Position numbers and translations under genes: made by a program. From assembly GCA_949448405.1 (NCBI GenBank), contig CASTFX010000062.1, forward strand, positions 1 to 7,004: a stretch of 7,004 nucleotides of DNA, written 5' to 3'. Positions 1 to 6,891 of the stretch are shown here, piece by piece. Source of the stretch: an uncultured Clostridia bacterium (GTDB taxonomy: Bacteria > Bacillota > Clostridia > TANB77 > CAG-508). Positions within the stretch are counted from its first letter, which is position 1. Every line of letters begins with the position of its first letter. A model generated the notes under the pieces. It worked only from the letters and a program-made list of their open reading frames with translations. It was not told the origin of the DNA and searched no databases.

Positions 1-325
1 TATCACTATATAACACAAACACTATATATGACATAAAATTAAATACATACGAAACAAAAATTACAAAAAAGCTGCTCTCATTTATACTAAATGAATTAAA
101 TAGCCACATAATATTACTTATTAGTATAATTATGTAGAATAATGTTATTTTTTTTACATTGGAATTTATCTTTATTTTCTTCTTTGAAACAAGAGCATAA
201 ATTAATAATATAACATCTATAAAAAAGCAAAAATATCTAAGATCAATTCCAAAAGGAGTAAATTCTCTATTTATCATAACAAAAATAAATAGAAAAAAGT
301 AAACATTAAAAACCTTTTGTATCAT
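1..325 (-). CDS. Multi-pass membrane protein, N-terminal part; possible polysaccharide polymerase/ligase (partial)
   Basis: Reading the minus strand from ATG at 325 gives 108 uninterrupted codons to the window edge, so the C-terminus is missing. The start lies 2 nt after the glycosyltransferase stop and is preceded by AGGTGA inside the end of that gene, which indicates translational coupling. The protein is strongly hydrophobic, with likely membrane segments at about residues 5-18, 32-46, 60-76 and 86-106. A short basic loop (SKKKIKI, 47-53) follows segment 2, and an FTPFGIDLRY stretch (22-31) lies between segments 1 and 2. There is no catalytic motif in the visible part. Position as third gene of a sugar transferase/glycosyltransferase operon suggests an O-antigen/capsule polymerase or ligase-like protein. 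That function is inference from context and topology; a flippase or a protein of unknown function is also possible. Confidence 0.7.
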   Translation of the reverse strand, partial: MIQKVFNVYFFLFIFVMINREFTPFGIDLRYFCFFIDVILLIYALVSKKKIKINSNVKKITLFYIIILISNIMWLFNSFSINESSFFVIFVSYVFNFMSYIVFVLYSD

Positions 326-327
326 TT

Positions 328-1515
328 CTAATCACCTATCACTCTTTCTATTTCTTTAATTACTTGTGTTAGTTCAAACATGTTTTTTCTTTCATTTATC
401 TTTTGCTTATACTGTTCAAATAACATTTTATTGTCTAATACTTGTTTTATTCCATTATATAAGGCTTCCTCATTATTCTCTGTTACAATTCCATATTCAT
501 TGTTCTCACCTAGCATTTCTTTCATGCCAGAACATTCTGTTGTAACAATTGGTAAACCTAATATAATTGCTTCTGATACTACTGTACTAAACCCTTCTGC
601 TACTGATGAGCATACAAATAAATCAGCATCTTTTATATACTTATATGGATTACTTTTAAATCCTAATAATTGTACTGTATTGTTAAGCTTATTCTCTTCT
701 ATATATTTATCTAACTTTTCTCTATCTGTTCCCTCTCCTATTATGAATAATTTAATATCATATTTTTCATCAATAAGTCGCTTATGAATTCTAAGCAGCC
801 TATCATATGCTTTTTGTGCATTAAGTCTTCCTACACTGCACATTAAAAATGAGTTATCCCTTCGATAATCACACTTCTCATTGCTTTTTATAATTATTTC
901 ATCTTTATCAATTACATTATACTTCACTAAAACTTTACTAGGTTCAAAATCAAATTTTTTAATAAATTGTTCTCTAACAACATTTGAAACGCATACTATA
1001 TTATCGAATTTTGAATAAACATTTTTTTCTATTCTATTATTTCTAAATACTCCATCAGATTTTTTTTGTTTCATTAAATCTACATGTATCCATGCATATT
1101 TTTTAGATTTTAAATTATTTGAAGAAGAAATGACCTTTGCACAAATTCCCTCTAGAAATGAAATCTCCACATCATATTTTTCTTTAATGAAAAATTTATA
1201 AAAAGTTTTAGCTGGTATGTATTTCCACATTTTAGCATATATTTTTGCAGCCAATATTTTCAACTTTCCACCTTTATTTAGTAAACTTCCTGATTTATTA
1301 TGTTCTTTAATCTCTCCTTTTTGATTTTTCCTTAATTTTATGGTAGTTTTGTATTTTATGTTCTCATTTAATTTATATTTTAATTCGCCAACATCAATAA
1401 TAGTCATTACTGTTATGTCATACTTATTAATATCTAAATTATTGACAAGATTTACTAATACTTTTTCAGCACCTCCGCCGCCTAATGTATGAATTAGAAA
1501 TAATATTTTCTTCAT
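328..1515 (-). CDS. GT4-type glycosyltransferase of a surface-polysaccharide cluster
   Basis: A 395-residue protein with the two-domain layout of GT-B glycosyltransferases. The N-terminus carries the glycine-rich acceptor-side loop HTLGGGGAEKV (about 9-19). The C-terminal domain starts near CSVGRLNAQKAYDRLL and contains LFIIGEG, a VQLLGF segment and the donor-binding EX7E motif in EGFSTVVSEA (E307 and E315), followed by GLPIVTT and CSGMKEML. These fit the GT4 (Glycos_transf_1) family, which transfers a sugar from a nucleotide-sugar donor with retention of configuration, here presumably on the cytoplasmic face of the membrane onto a lipid-linked intermediate. Donor and acceptor cannot be read from sequence. 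AGGAGA lies 4 nt before the ATG. The gene begins 21 nt after the sugar transferase and ends 2 nt before the membrane-protein start, so the three form one operon. The frame is intact; its only CGG trinucleotides fall in GGC-GGC-GGA and are not in phase. Confidence 0.9.
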   Translation of the reverse strand: MKKILFLIHTLGGGGAEKVLVNLVNNLDINKYDITVMTIIDVGELKYKLNENIKYKTTIKLRKNQKGEIKEHNKSGSLLNKGGKLKILAAKIYAKMWKYIPAKTFYKFFIKEKYDVEISFLEGICAKVISSSNNLKSKKYAWIHVDLMKQKKSDGVFRNNRIEKNVYSKFDNIVCVSNVVREQFIKKFDFEPSKVLVKYNVIDKDEIIIKSNEKCDYRRDNSFLMCSVGRLNAQKAYDRLLRIHKRLIDEKYDIKLFIIGEGTDREKLDKYIEENKLNNTVQLLGFKSNPYKYIKDADLFVCSSVAEGFSTVVSEAIILGLPIVTTECSGMKEMLGENNEYGIVTENNEEALYNGIKQVLDNKMLFEQYKQKINERKNMFELTQVIKEIERVIGD

Positions 1516-1536
1516 GAGTTCTCCTACTTTCTATAT

Positions 1537-2175
1537 TTATACTTGTCCACCATCTCTTTGAGCTCTTAACTCTGCTAGTTCATCTTTTATACCCTCTTCT
1601 GATATTTCTGCATTTGTTTTTTTAAATACAGCAGCAACTGTTCCAAAAAATATTTTTAAATCCAATAAAAAACTCATATTATCTACATATTCTAAATCGT
1701 ATTCTATTTTTTGGAAAATATCTATTCCATTTCTACCTTTTATTGCAGCAAGCCCTGTTATACCTGGTCTTACATTACTTCTTCTTTTTTGTTCTTCTGT
1801 AAACACTTCATAGTATGTTACTATCCAAGGTCTTGGTCCTATAAAAGACATTTCCCCTTTTAAAATATTTATTAGCTGTGGTAATTCATCTATACTAGTT
1901 GCTCTTAAAAATTTCCCTACTTTGGTTACCATTTCTTCATACGTCAAATCACTTTCTAGTTCTTTTCTTTGTGTTTTCATTGTTCTAAATTTATATATAT
2001 TAACTGGCTTAACCCCTTTTCCCATTCTTAATTGTTTATATATTGCTGGTCCACCATCTTCAATTCTTATAAATACTGCGACTATTGCCATTGGTATTGC
2101 TAGAATTATTAATAAAATTGTTGATAAAATTATGTCAAATAATCGTTTAAAAAATAGAAATATTTTTTTCTTCAT
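1537..2175 (-). CDS. Undecaprenyl-phosphate sugar phosphotransferase (bacterial sugar transferase, small monotopic type)
   Basis: A 212-residue member of the bacterial sugar transferase family (PglC/WcaJ C-terminal domain type). The family transfers a sugar-1-phosphate from a UDP-sugar to undecaprenyl phosphate, the priming step of capsule, EPS or glycan assembly. Visible hallmarks are KRLFD (10-14) leading into a hydrophobic membrane-dipping helix (about 12-36), YKFRTM (61-66), TSIDELPQL (93-101) with the catalytic Asp-Glu pair at 96-97, SFIGPRP (110-116) and RPGITGLAAIKGRN (136-149). Length matches the minimal catalytic form without the extra N-terminal membrane domain of WbaP. I chose ATG at 2175 rather than the upstream ATG at 2196 because AGGGGGAT (2184-2191) is well placed for it and lies inside the longer reading. 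It is first in its transcript, behind a strong promoter at 2224-2252. The transferred sugar is unknown. Confidence 0.92.
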   Translation of the reverse strand: MKKKIFLFFKRLFDIILSTILLIILAIPMAIVAVFIRIEDGGPAIYKQLRMGKGVKPVNIYKFRTMKTQRKELESDLTYEEMVTKVGKFLRATSIDELPQLINILKGEMSFIGPRPWIVTYYEVFTEEQKRRSNVRPGITGLAAIKGRNGIDIFQKIEYDLEYVDNMSFLLDLKIFFGTVAAVFKKTNAEISEEGIKDELAELRAQRDGGQV

Positions 2176-2183
2176 GTTGCATT

Positions 2184-2191
2184 CATCCCCC
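2184..2191 (-). promoter_or_regulatory. Ribosome binding site deciding the sugar transferase start
   Basis: On the minus strand AGGGGGAT precedes the ATG at 2175 by about 8 nt. It falls within the seven extra codons of the longer possible reading, so the 212-residue form is preferred over the 219-residue form. Confidence 0.6.
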
Positions 2192-2223
2192 TGCATTAAT
2201 TAGTTTATATAATATTCTTTTTT

Positions 2224-2252
2224 ATTATACTATAATAAATATATGAGGTCAA
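2224..2252 (-). promoter_or_regulatory. Sigma-A promoter of the polysaccharide operon
   Basis: Minus strand: -35 TTGACC (2247-2252), a 17-nt spacer, and a perfect -10 TATAAT (2224-2229). Transcription should start near 2217, giving a leader of roughly 40 nt before the sugar transferase ATG at 2175. Five of six -35 bases and all -10 bases match the vegetative consensus, so strong constitutive expression is expected. Confidence 0.75.
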
Positions 2253-2306
2253 TAATTTTAGATGAGTTTTTGTCATATTTTCAGATTACCTGTCGCATAT
2301 TTTCTA

Positions 2307-2350
2307 TAATAAATTAAGGTTATACATTTTTGTACAACCTTAATTTATTA
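2307..2350 (-). terminator. Intrinsic-type hairpin terminator after galE
   Basis: A near-perfect inverted repeat: 15 paired bases (2307-2321 with 2336-2350), one A/C mismatch, four more pairs, and a 4-nt loop (2327-2330). It lies 10 nt beyond the galE stop. The stem is AT-rich outside the AAGGTT core, and the minus-strand 3' arm runs into AATTTATTATAG rather than a clean T-run. Termination is likely but not textbook. It separates the dut-galE unit from the polysaccharide promoter just downstream. Confidence 0.65.
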
Positions 2351-2360
2351 ATAATATTAT

Positions 2361-3368
2361 TTATTCTCCTCTATTTACTATATAGTTCCAAGAATCTTTA
2401 CACATATCTTCTAGATTTTTCTCTGCTATCCAACCTAATTCTTCTTTTGCTTTTTTAGGCTCTGCATAACAGGTTGCTATATCTCCAGCTCTTCTATCTG
2501 TAATTTTATATTGTACTTCCTTTCCTGTTGAAGTTTCAAATGCTTTTACCATATCTAAAACACTATATCCCATTCCTGTTCCTAAGTTGTATATATATAG
2601 TCCTTTTCCTTCTTTTTGTATTTTGTCTAATGCTTTCACATGTCCTACTGCTAAATCTACAACGTGGATATAATCTCTTACTCCTGTTCCATCTGGAGTA
2701 TCATAGTCATTTCCAAATACTGATAGTTCTTCTAGTTCTCCACTTGCAACTCTTACTATATATGGCATTAAGTTATTTGGTATTCCTTGTGGTTCTTCTC
2801 CAATTAATCCACTTTCATGTGAACCTACTGGATTGAAATATCTTAATATACAAATATCCCATTCATTATCTGATTTATATAAATCTTTTAATATTTGTTC
2901 TATAAATAGTTTGGTTGTCCCATATGGATTAGTTGTTCCACCTGTTTTACATTCTTCTGTAATTGGTATTATCTCTGGGTCCCCATATACTGTTGCAGAT
3001 GAACTAAATATAAATTTTTTGCAATTATATTTTTTCATTGTTTCAAGTATTGTTAGAGCTCCTGTTATATTATTTGTATAATAATCAAGTGGTTTTTGTA
3101 CTGATTCTCCGACAGCCTTATATCCTGCAAAATTTATTACTGCTTCAATATTATTTTCTTCAAATACCTTTTCTAGAGCTTTTCTATCTAAGCAATCTAA
3201 TTCATAAAACTTAAAGTCTTTTCCTGTTATTTGTTTTATTTTGTCTAATACCTCTGGTTTGCTATTTGAAAAGTTATCAACAACGATTATCTCTTTTCCT
3301 GAATTTAGAAGTTCTATTGCTGTATGACTTCCTATATATCCAGCTCCTCCTGGTAACAAAATTGCCAT
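2361..3368 (-). CDS. galE: UDP-glucose 4-epimerase
   Basis: A 335-residue extended short-chain dehydrogenase/reductase that interconverts UDP-glucose and UDP-galactose using bound NAD, in the cytoplasm. The nucleotide-binding loop GGAGYIGSH is at residues 7-15. The catalytic set is at the usual GalE places: Ser124 in FSSSATVYG (121-129), Tyr149 and Lys153 in YGTTK. NFAGYKAVGESV (79-90), RYFNPVG (176-182), GTGVRDYIHVVDLA (227-240) and the C-terminal DRRAGD (291-296) are also typical. Full length for the family. AAGGAGA sits 8 nt before the ATG. The gene is 20 nt downstream of dut, so they are probably cotranscribed, and a hairpin follows. It may feed UDP-galactose to the neighbouring polysaccharide cluster (inference). 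One oddity is Pro6 directly before GGAGYIGS, where Thr or a small residue is usual. The frame is clean and its single CGG (GTC-GGA) is out of phase. Confidence 0.95.
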   Translation of the reverse strand: MAILLPGGAGYIGSHTAIELLNSGKEIIVVDNFSNSKPEVLDKIKQITGKDFKFYELDCLDRKALEKVFEENNIEAVINFAGYKAVGESVQKPLDYYTNNITGALTILETMKKYNCKKFIFSSSATVYGDPEIIPITEECKTGGTTNPYGTTKLFIEQILKDLYKSDNEWDICILRYFNPVGSHESGLIGEEPQGIPNNLMPYIVRVASGELEELSVFGNDYDTPDGTGVRDYIHVVDLAVGHVKALDKIQKEGKGLYIYNLGTGMGYSVLDMVKAFETSTGKEVQYKITDRRAGDIATCYAEPKKAKEELGWIAEKNLEDMCKDSWNYIVNRGE

Positions 3369-3388
3369 TTATAATCTCTCCTTTATAA

Positions 3389-3853
3389 TTAATTTTGATT
3401 TGTAGAGCCAAATCCTCCTATACGTTCTCCTTCTGCATTGTCTCCATCTGCTACTAAGTATTTTTCGAATATTGCTTGTCCTATGCAATCACCTTTTTTT
3501 ATAACTGTATCTTCTTCTTTTGTATTATAAAATGCGAACATTATATGTCCATCATTGTCTGGATTTCCATAATAATCTGCATCTACAACACCTATACTAT
3601 TTGCAAGTATTAATCCTTTTTTCTTTGGATTAGAGCTTCTATTACATAATTTTAGGTATTCATCTTCTTGCATATATGCTTTTAATCCTGTTTTTACAAG
3701 TGTTGGGTTTATTCCTTTCTTAAATGAAGGAATTATTATGTCTTCTGCCGCTTCTATATCATATCCTGCTGAATATTTTGTCTTACGCACTGGCATGTTT
3801 ATTCCTTTATCTTCAAATCCTTTTGCGATTTCAAATCCTCTTACTTTCTCCAT
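3389..3853 (-). CDS. dut: dUTP diphosphatase (trimeric dUTPase)
   Basis: A 154-residue homotrimeric-type dUTPase that hydrolyses dUTP to dUMP and pyrophosphate, keeping uracil out of DNA and supplying dUMP for thymidylate synthesis. All five family motifs are visible: AGYDIEA (29-35), NRSSNPKKKG (71-80), IGVVDADYYG (87-96, with the probable catalytic Asp91 and the uracil-stacking Tyr94), GDCIGQAIF (121-129) and the C-terminal glycine-rich arm RIGGFGSTNQN (144-154). I chose ATG at 3853 because AGAGGT (3861-3866) is well placed, and because the longer reading (ATG at 3898) would start upstream of the extended -10 promoter at 3885-3893. It is first in a probable dut-galE unit and is divergent from the germination operon. 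The single CGG is out of phase (GCG-GCA). Confidence 0.93.
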   Translation of the reverse strand: MEKVRGFEIAKGFEDKGINMPVRKTKYSAGYDIEAAEDIIIPSFKKGINPTLVKTGLKAYMQEDEYLKLCNRSSNPKKKGLILANSIGVVDADYYGNPDNDGHIMFAFYNTKEEDTVIKKGDCIGQAIFEKYLVADGDNAEGERIGGFGSTNQN

Positions 3854-3860
3854 ATATTTT

Positions 3861-3866
3861 ACCTCT
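3861..3866 (-). promoter_or_regulatory. Ribosome binding site deciding the dut start
   Basis: Minus-strand AGAGGT, 7 nt before the ATG at 3853. It supports the 154-residue form. Confidence 0.6.
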
Positions 3867-3884
3867 TTTTTTAAATTTAATGAA

Positions 3885-3893
3885 ATTATATCA
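3885..3893 (-). promoter_or_regulatory. Extended -10 promoter for dut-galE
   Basis: Minus-strand TGATATAAT (TGnTATAAT), a perfect extended -10 element. No good -35 hexamer lies 17 nt upstream (TAGATT at best), which is common for extended -10 promoters. The predicted start near 3878 gives a leader of about 25 nt. Confidence 0.5.
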
Positions 3894-3965
3894 CACAATA
3901 TTTCAAAAATCTACATTTATTTTAAGCTTTTTATTTATAAATTACCATACAAATTTTATAAAAAT

Positions 3966-3995
3966 ACATATTTTTAGTTTTTTTGTAAAATACTA
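3966..3995 (+). promoter_or_regulatory. Possible sigma-G/F-type forespore promoter of the gerA operon
   Basis: ACATA at 3966-3970, an 18-nt spacer, then AATACTA at 3989-3995. This resembles the forespore sigma-G pattern (GHATR, 17-18 nt, CATWHTA): the -10 matches six of seven bases and the -35 lacks the leading G. Germination receptor operons in Bacillus and Clostridium are transcribed by sigma-G, so the site is biologically apt. The region is very AT-rich, so chance similarity is a real possibility. The predicted leader is about 40 nt. The divergent intergenic space 3899-4044 holds nothing else I can identify. Confidence 0.4.
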
Positions 3996-4044
3996 TTATT
4001 GTTTTTTTAGAATAAATTCTCTCAATTGGAGGCTTATATAAATA

Positions 4045-5752
4045 ATGAAATTTATAGACAATTTAGTTAATTTCATAAAGTATAAAGAAAATGAAGAATA
4101 TAGCTTTATTTTGCCTGATGCTGATTCAAGTCAGGATAGCCAAATTTCTAATAATACTAATGAGCTTTCGCCACTTGAAAATGCAAATGAAAATGTTTAT
4201 CCCTCAATAGACGTTAATTTAGAATATGTAAAAGTCAAATACAATACTTTAATAAATAGCGATATCAAAATCAGAGAATTTTGTATAAATGTAAAGAGCA
4301 AACAATTTCGTGCATTTTTACTTTATATAGATGGAATGATAGACAGTGATTCTATTAATAAATTTGTAATGGAACCACTTATGCTTAAAAATGCTTCAAA
4401 CAGTCCAGGTCAAAATATTATTAATACTGCTGTAACAAATAATGCTATTGTAAGGCGTGTTAAAAAATTTAACATTACTGAATATATTTCAGAATGCTTA
4501 GTTCCTCAAAATGATGTCTCTATTTCTACTAAATTTACTGATGTATTTCAGAAAGTAAATGCTGGTATGTCTGCACTTTTTGTTGATACTATCGATACAG
4601 TTTTTACTATTGATGCTAAAGGTTTTGAGAAACGTAGTATAGCATCTCCTGAAAATGAGATTATTATTCGTGGTCCTCATGAAGGTTTTATAGAGTCTAT
4701 ACGTACTAATACAAGCCTTATTAGGAGGCTTGTTAATAATGAAAATCTAATTATTGAAGATATGAGTATTCGGAACTATTAGTTCTACTAAAATTCGGTG
4801 TGTGCTATTTAAAAAATGTTGCAAATGATGATTTAGTTGCAGAAGTTAAGTATAGACTTAATAATCTTGGTATTGATTACTTAACTTCTTCTGGCCAATT
4901 AGAACACCTTATAGAAGATTCAAATTACAGTCTTCCTCAACTTATATCTACTGAAAGGCCTGATAGAGTTGCTTCATATATTTTAGAAGGTAGAGTTGTT
5001 ATTTTAGTTAATCGGAACACCTTATGCTTTAGTTGCTCCTGCTGTACTTATAGATTTTCTGACTTCTGCAGAAGACAGAAATATTAAGTACCAATTCGCT
5101 GATTTGTTAAAGTCTATAAGGCTTCTTGCTTTATTTTTAACACTCCTGCTTCCTGGGCTTTACATTGCTGTTACTACATTTCATCAAGAATTAATCCCTA
5201 CTGAGTTTTTGTTTGCAATTATTGCTTCTAGGGATAATGTTCCATTTCCTGTTATCTTTGAAATTTTGATAATGGAAATTTCTCTTGAACTAATAAGGGA
5301 ATCTGGTATAAGAGTTCCAACACCATTAGGGCAAACTATTGGTATTGTACGGTGCATTAATTCTAGGAGAGGCTGCTGTTTCTGCAAATCTTGTTAGCCC
5401 TATACTTGTTATTATTGTTTCAATAACTGGTATAACTGCATTTGCTGTACCTGATTACTCTCTTAGTTTCCATATACGTTTAGTTAGATTTGCTTATATT
5501 ATTATCGGATACCTTGCTGGCTTTTTAGGAATAGGTTTTGCTTTGGTACTTCATCTTGCTATTTTGTCTAGTATAAATTCATTTGGAGTATCTTATCTTA
5601 GTCCTTTTTCTCCAGCTGTTTCATCTGATAGTTCCAAATACTTTTTATCTCCTATTTGGAAGCAAGAGGATAGAAGAAGCTTTTTGAATACAAAGAGAAA
5701 TAAAAAACAAGATCACATAAGTTTGAAATGGAAGAATACAAAAAATAGTTAA
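4045..5752 (+). CDS. Spore germination receptor A subunit (GerA/GerKA family), read through four CGG +1 shift sites
   Basis: GerA-family A subunit, a membrane component of the nutrient germinant receptor in the spore inner membrane. Omitting single C bases at 4771, 4796, 5013 and 5350 gives one 567-residue protein matching the family end to end. It has a soluble N-terminal domain with SPENE (201-205) and GPHEGF (210-215), then TERPDR (302-307), NGTP (322-325), a hydrophobic segment ending in LLLPGLYIAVTTFHQE (366-381), SRDNVPFP (394-401), MEISLELIRESGIRVP (409-424), PLGQTIGIVGALILGEAAV (426-444), further membrane segments, and FGVSYLSPFSP near the C-terminus. Without the shifts translation stops at 4780-4782. 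Each skipped C begins an in-frame CGG, and reading GGN instead restores Gly243, Gly251, Gly323 and Gly435; the last two are strongly conserved family positions. GGAGG at 4028-4032 precedes ATG 4045. It could be annotated as a pseudogene, but a single repeated type of lesion, with all else conserved, argues against decay. Confidence 0.88.
4768..4775 (+). other. CGG +1 recoding site 1 (ATT-C-GGA)
   Basis: The in-frame codon after ATT (4768-4770) is CGG (4771-4773). Conventional reading stops at TAG 4780-4782. Skipping C4771 gives GGA (Gly243) and continues as GTISSTKI, the expected GerA sequence before the next site. Confidence 0.85.
4793..4800 (+). other. CGG +1 recoding site 2 (ATT-C-GGT)
   Basis: Eight codons after site 1, in the restored frame, ATT (4793-4795) is followed by CGG (4796-4798). 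Without a second shift the frame stops at TGA 4826-4828. Skipping C4796 gives GGT (Gly251) and continues as VCYLKNVAND. Confidence 0.85.
5010..5017 (+). other. CGG +1 recoding site 3 (AAT-C-GGA)
   Basis: AAT (5010-5012) is followed by in-frame CGG (5013-5015). The unshifted frame stops at 5085-5087. Skipping C5013 restores VNGTPYALVAP, where the Gly of the Gly-Thr-Pro motif (Gly323) is a near-invariant GerA residue. Confidence 0.88.
5347..5354 (+). other. CGG +1 recoding site 4 (GTA-C-GGT)
   Basis: GTA (5347-5349) is followed by in-frame CGG (5350-5352). The unshifted frame stops at 5395-5397. Skipping C5350 restores IGIVGALILGEAAV, with Gly435 at a conserved position of the transmembrane region. 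Confidence 0.88.
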
Positions 5753-5770
5753 AAGGAAAGGTGTTTTAAG

Positions 5771-6891
5771 ATGAAAGAACGAAAACTTGGTACTTTGCAG
5801 GCAATTGCTATAGTTGTTACTGTTATGATTTCACATATAATTTTAAATTTGCCTAATCATTTGATTACTGAGACTGGCTCTGCTACAATTCTTAATCTTA
5901 TATATGTGTTTATAATCTCTTTGATTATTTTTGGATTATCTTATAAGGTACTAAATCTTTTTTCTAATAGTGATATTTTAGATATTTGTGAATATGCTGC
6001 TGGAAAAACTATTAAGAATATTTTTGGTATTATGGTTTGCATATATTTATCTCTTATCTGTGCATTTGTAATTAGAATTTTCTCAGAAAGTCTAGTACTT
6101 ATATATTTTCCTAATATAGATTTAGAGATTGTTATGCTTATCTTTATTGCAATTACAGTTCTTTTAAACTTGTTTGGATTTAAATCAATTGCGAGAACTA
6201 CTTTAATTATTCTACCTGTTATTTTGGTTGCCATGGTAATTATTTTTATTGCTTCTTGTTCAAACTTTGTTCCAGAAAGAGCTTTTCCTATACTTGGTTA
6301 TGGGGCTTCGAGTACTTTTCTTTCTGGTCTTCGGAAATATATTTGCTTTTAGTAGTAGTTTTATTTTATGCTTGGTTTCTCCATTTATTGGAGATGGTAA
6401 AAGATTAAAAAAGGTTCGGTATAATTTCTTTGCTAATTTATGTTGGATATCTTCTACTTGGTGTTATTGCTTTGTTATTTTCAATTCCTTCTATTGTAGA
6501 AATTAACAATACTCTATCTATATATATCTTAGCAAGAAATGTAAGTTTTGGAGATTTTATACAAAGAATTGATGCAGTTTTTATTCTTATATGGGTAATG
6601 TCTATATTCAGTTATCTAGCAATTGTAGTTTACTTTATTTTAAATACTTTTAAAAGAGTTGTTAATATAAAGCATGAAAAATCGATGATATATAGTTTTT
6701 CTGCCATTTTATTTATAATTGCAATGTTACCTCGTAATATTTCTGACACAACATACTTTGAAAGCACATTTTACAAATATGTTTCAATTTTCTTTGTTTT
6801 CTTTGTATGTTCAATAATTTTATTATTTGCTTATATAAAGAAAAAACGTGAATTAAAGAAAGGAGAAAATAATCTTGAAAAAGCCCCTTAG
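5771..6891 (+). CDS. Spore germination receptor B subunit (GerAB/spore permease family), read through two CGG +1 shift sites
   Basis: GerAB-type permease, an integral inner-membrane protein of the APC transporter superfamily that acts with the A and C subunits in germinant sensing. Skipping single C bases at 6332 and 6417 yields 372 residues, the normal family size, with about ten hydrophobic segments. The first follows KERKLGTLQAIAIVV at the N-terminus. ISHIILNLPNHLI, ERAFPILGYG and the GLGNIFAFSSSF stretch (Gly188 from site 5) are family-like. Gly216 from site 6 opens the next membrane segment, GIISLLIYVGYLLLGV. The tail is short and basic (KKKRELKK). Read conventionally, the protein ends after 193 residues at 6350-6352. 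AAAGGTG lies 7 nt before ATG 5771, and the gap from the A subunit is 18 nt. Its 3' end overlaps the C-subunit start by 17 nt, indicating coupled translation. Arg4 is CGA, so CGA is used normally. Confidence 0.85.
6329..6336 (+). other. CGG +1 recoding site 5 (CTT-C-GGA)
   Basis: CTT (6329-6331) is followed by in-frame CGG (6332-6334). The unshifted frame adds RKYICF and stops at 6350-6352. Skipping C6332 gives GGA (Gly188) and NIFAFSSSF, restoring the permease. Confidence 0.85.
6414..6421 (+). other. CGG +1 recoding site 6 (GTT-C-GGT)
   Basis: GTT (6414-6416) is followed by in-frame CGG (6417-6419). The unshifted frame stops at 6504-6506. Skipping C6417 gives GGT (Gly216) and the membrane segment IISLLIYVGYLLLGV. 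Confidence 0.85.
6860..6865 (+). promoter_or_regulatory. Ribosome binding site for the C-subunit TTG start
   Basis: AAGGAG at 6860-6865, inside the end of the B-subunit gene, lies 9 nt before TTG 6875. No ATG occurs in this frame before a hydrophobic signal sequence begins, so the site decides for TTG as start. Confidence 0.6.

Noticed and set aside
270..300. A suspected frameshift near the start of the left-edge membrane protein
   Set aside because: On recounting the T-run (six T on the minus strand) the frame from ATG 325 is continuous to the window edge, so this gene is intact as far as visible.
380..787. Plus-strand open frames at 380-787, 1922-2203, 2528-2836, 2833-3081 and 3724-4041
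   Set aside because: They lie antisense to well-supported genes, are low in complexity (Leu/Ser/Phe/Ile-rich from A/T-rich antisense sequence), and have no family resemblance.
4498..4680. Minus-strand open frames at 4498-4680, 5184-5387 and 5941-6234
   Set aside because: They are shadows of the germination genes on the opposite strand, without ribosome binding sites or recognisable motifs.
4800..5397. Separate short genes starting at GTG 4800, TTG 5104, or near 5339 and 6430
   Set aside because: They are consecutive pieces of the A and B subunits, lack ribosome binding sites, begin inside conserved domains, and join seamlessly when the C bases are skipped.
5504..5512. A ninth CGG at 5506-5511 in the A subunit as another shift site
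   Set aside because: Here the reading is ATC-GGA (Ile-Gly), so CGG straddles the codon boundary and the frame is already correct without any shift.
4045..6891. Germination genes as ordinary decaying pseudogenes
   Set aside because: All six lesions in the A and B genes are the same event (an extra C before a Gly codon, making an in-frame CGG), with no in-frame stops or random indels and full family conservation between them. Decay would give mixed lesions.
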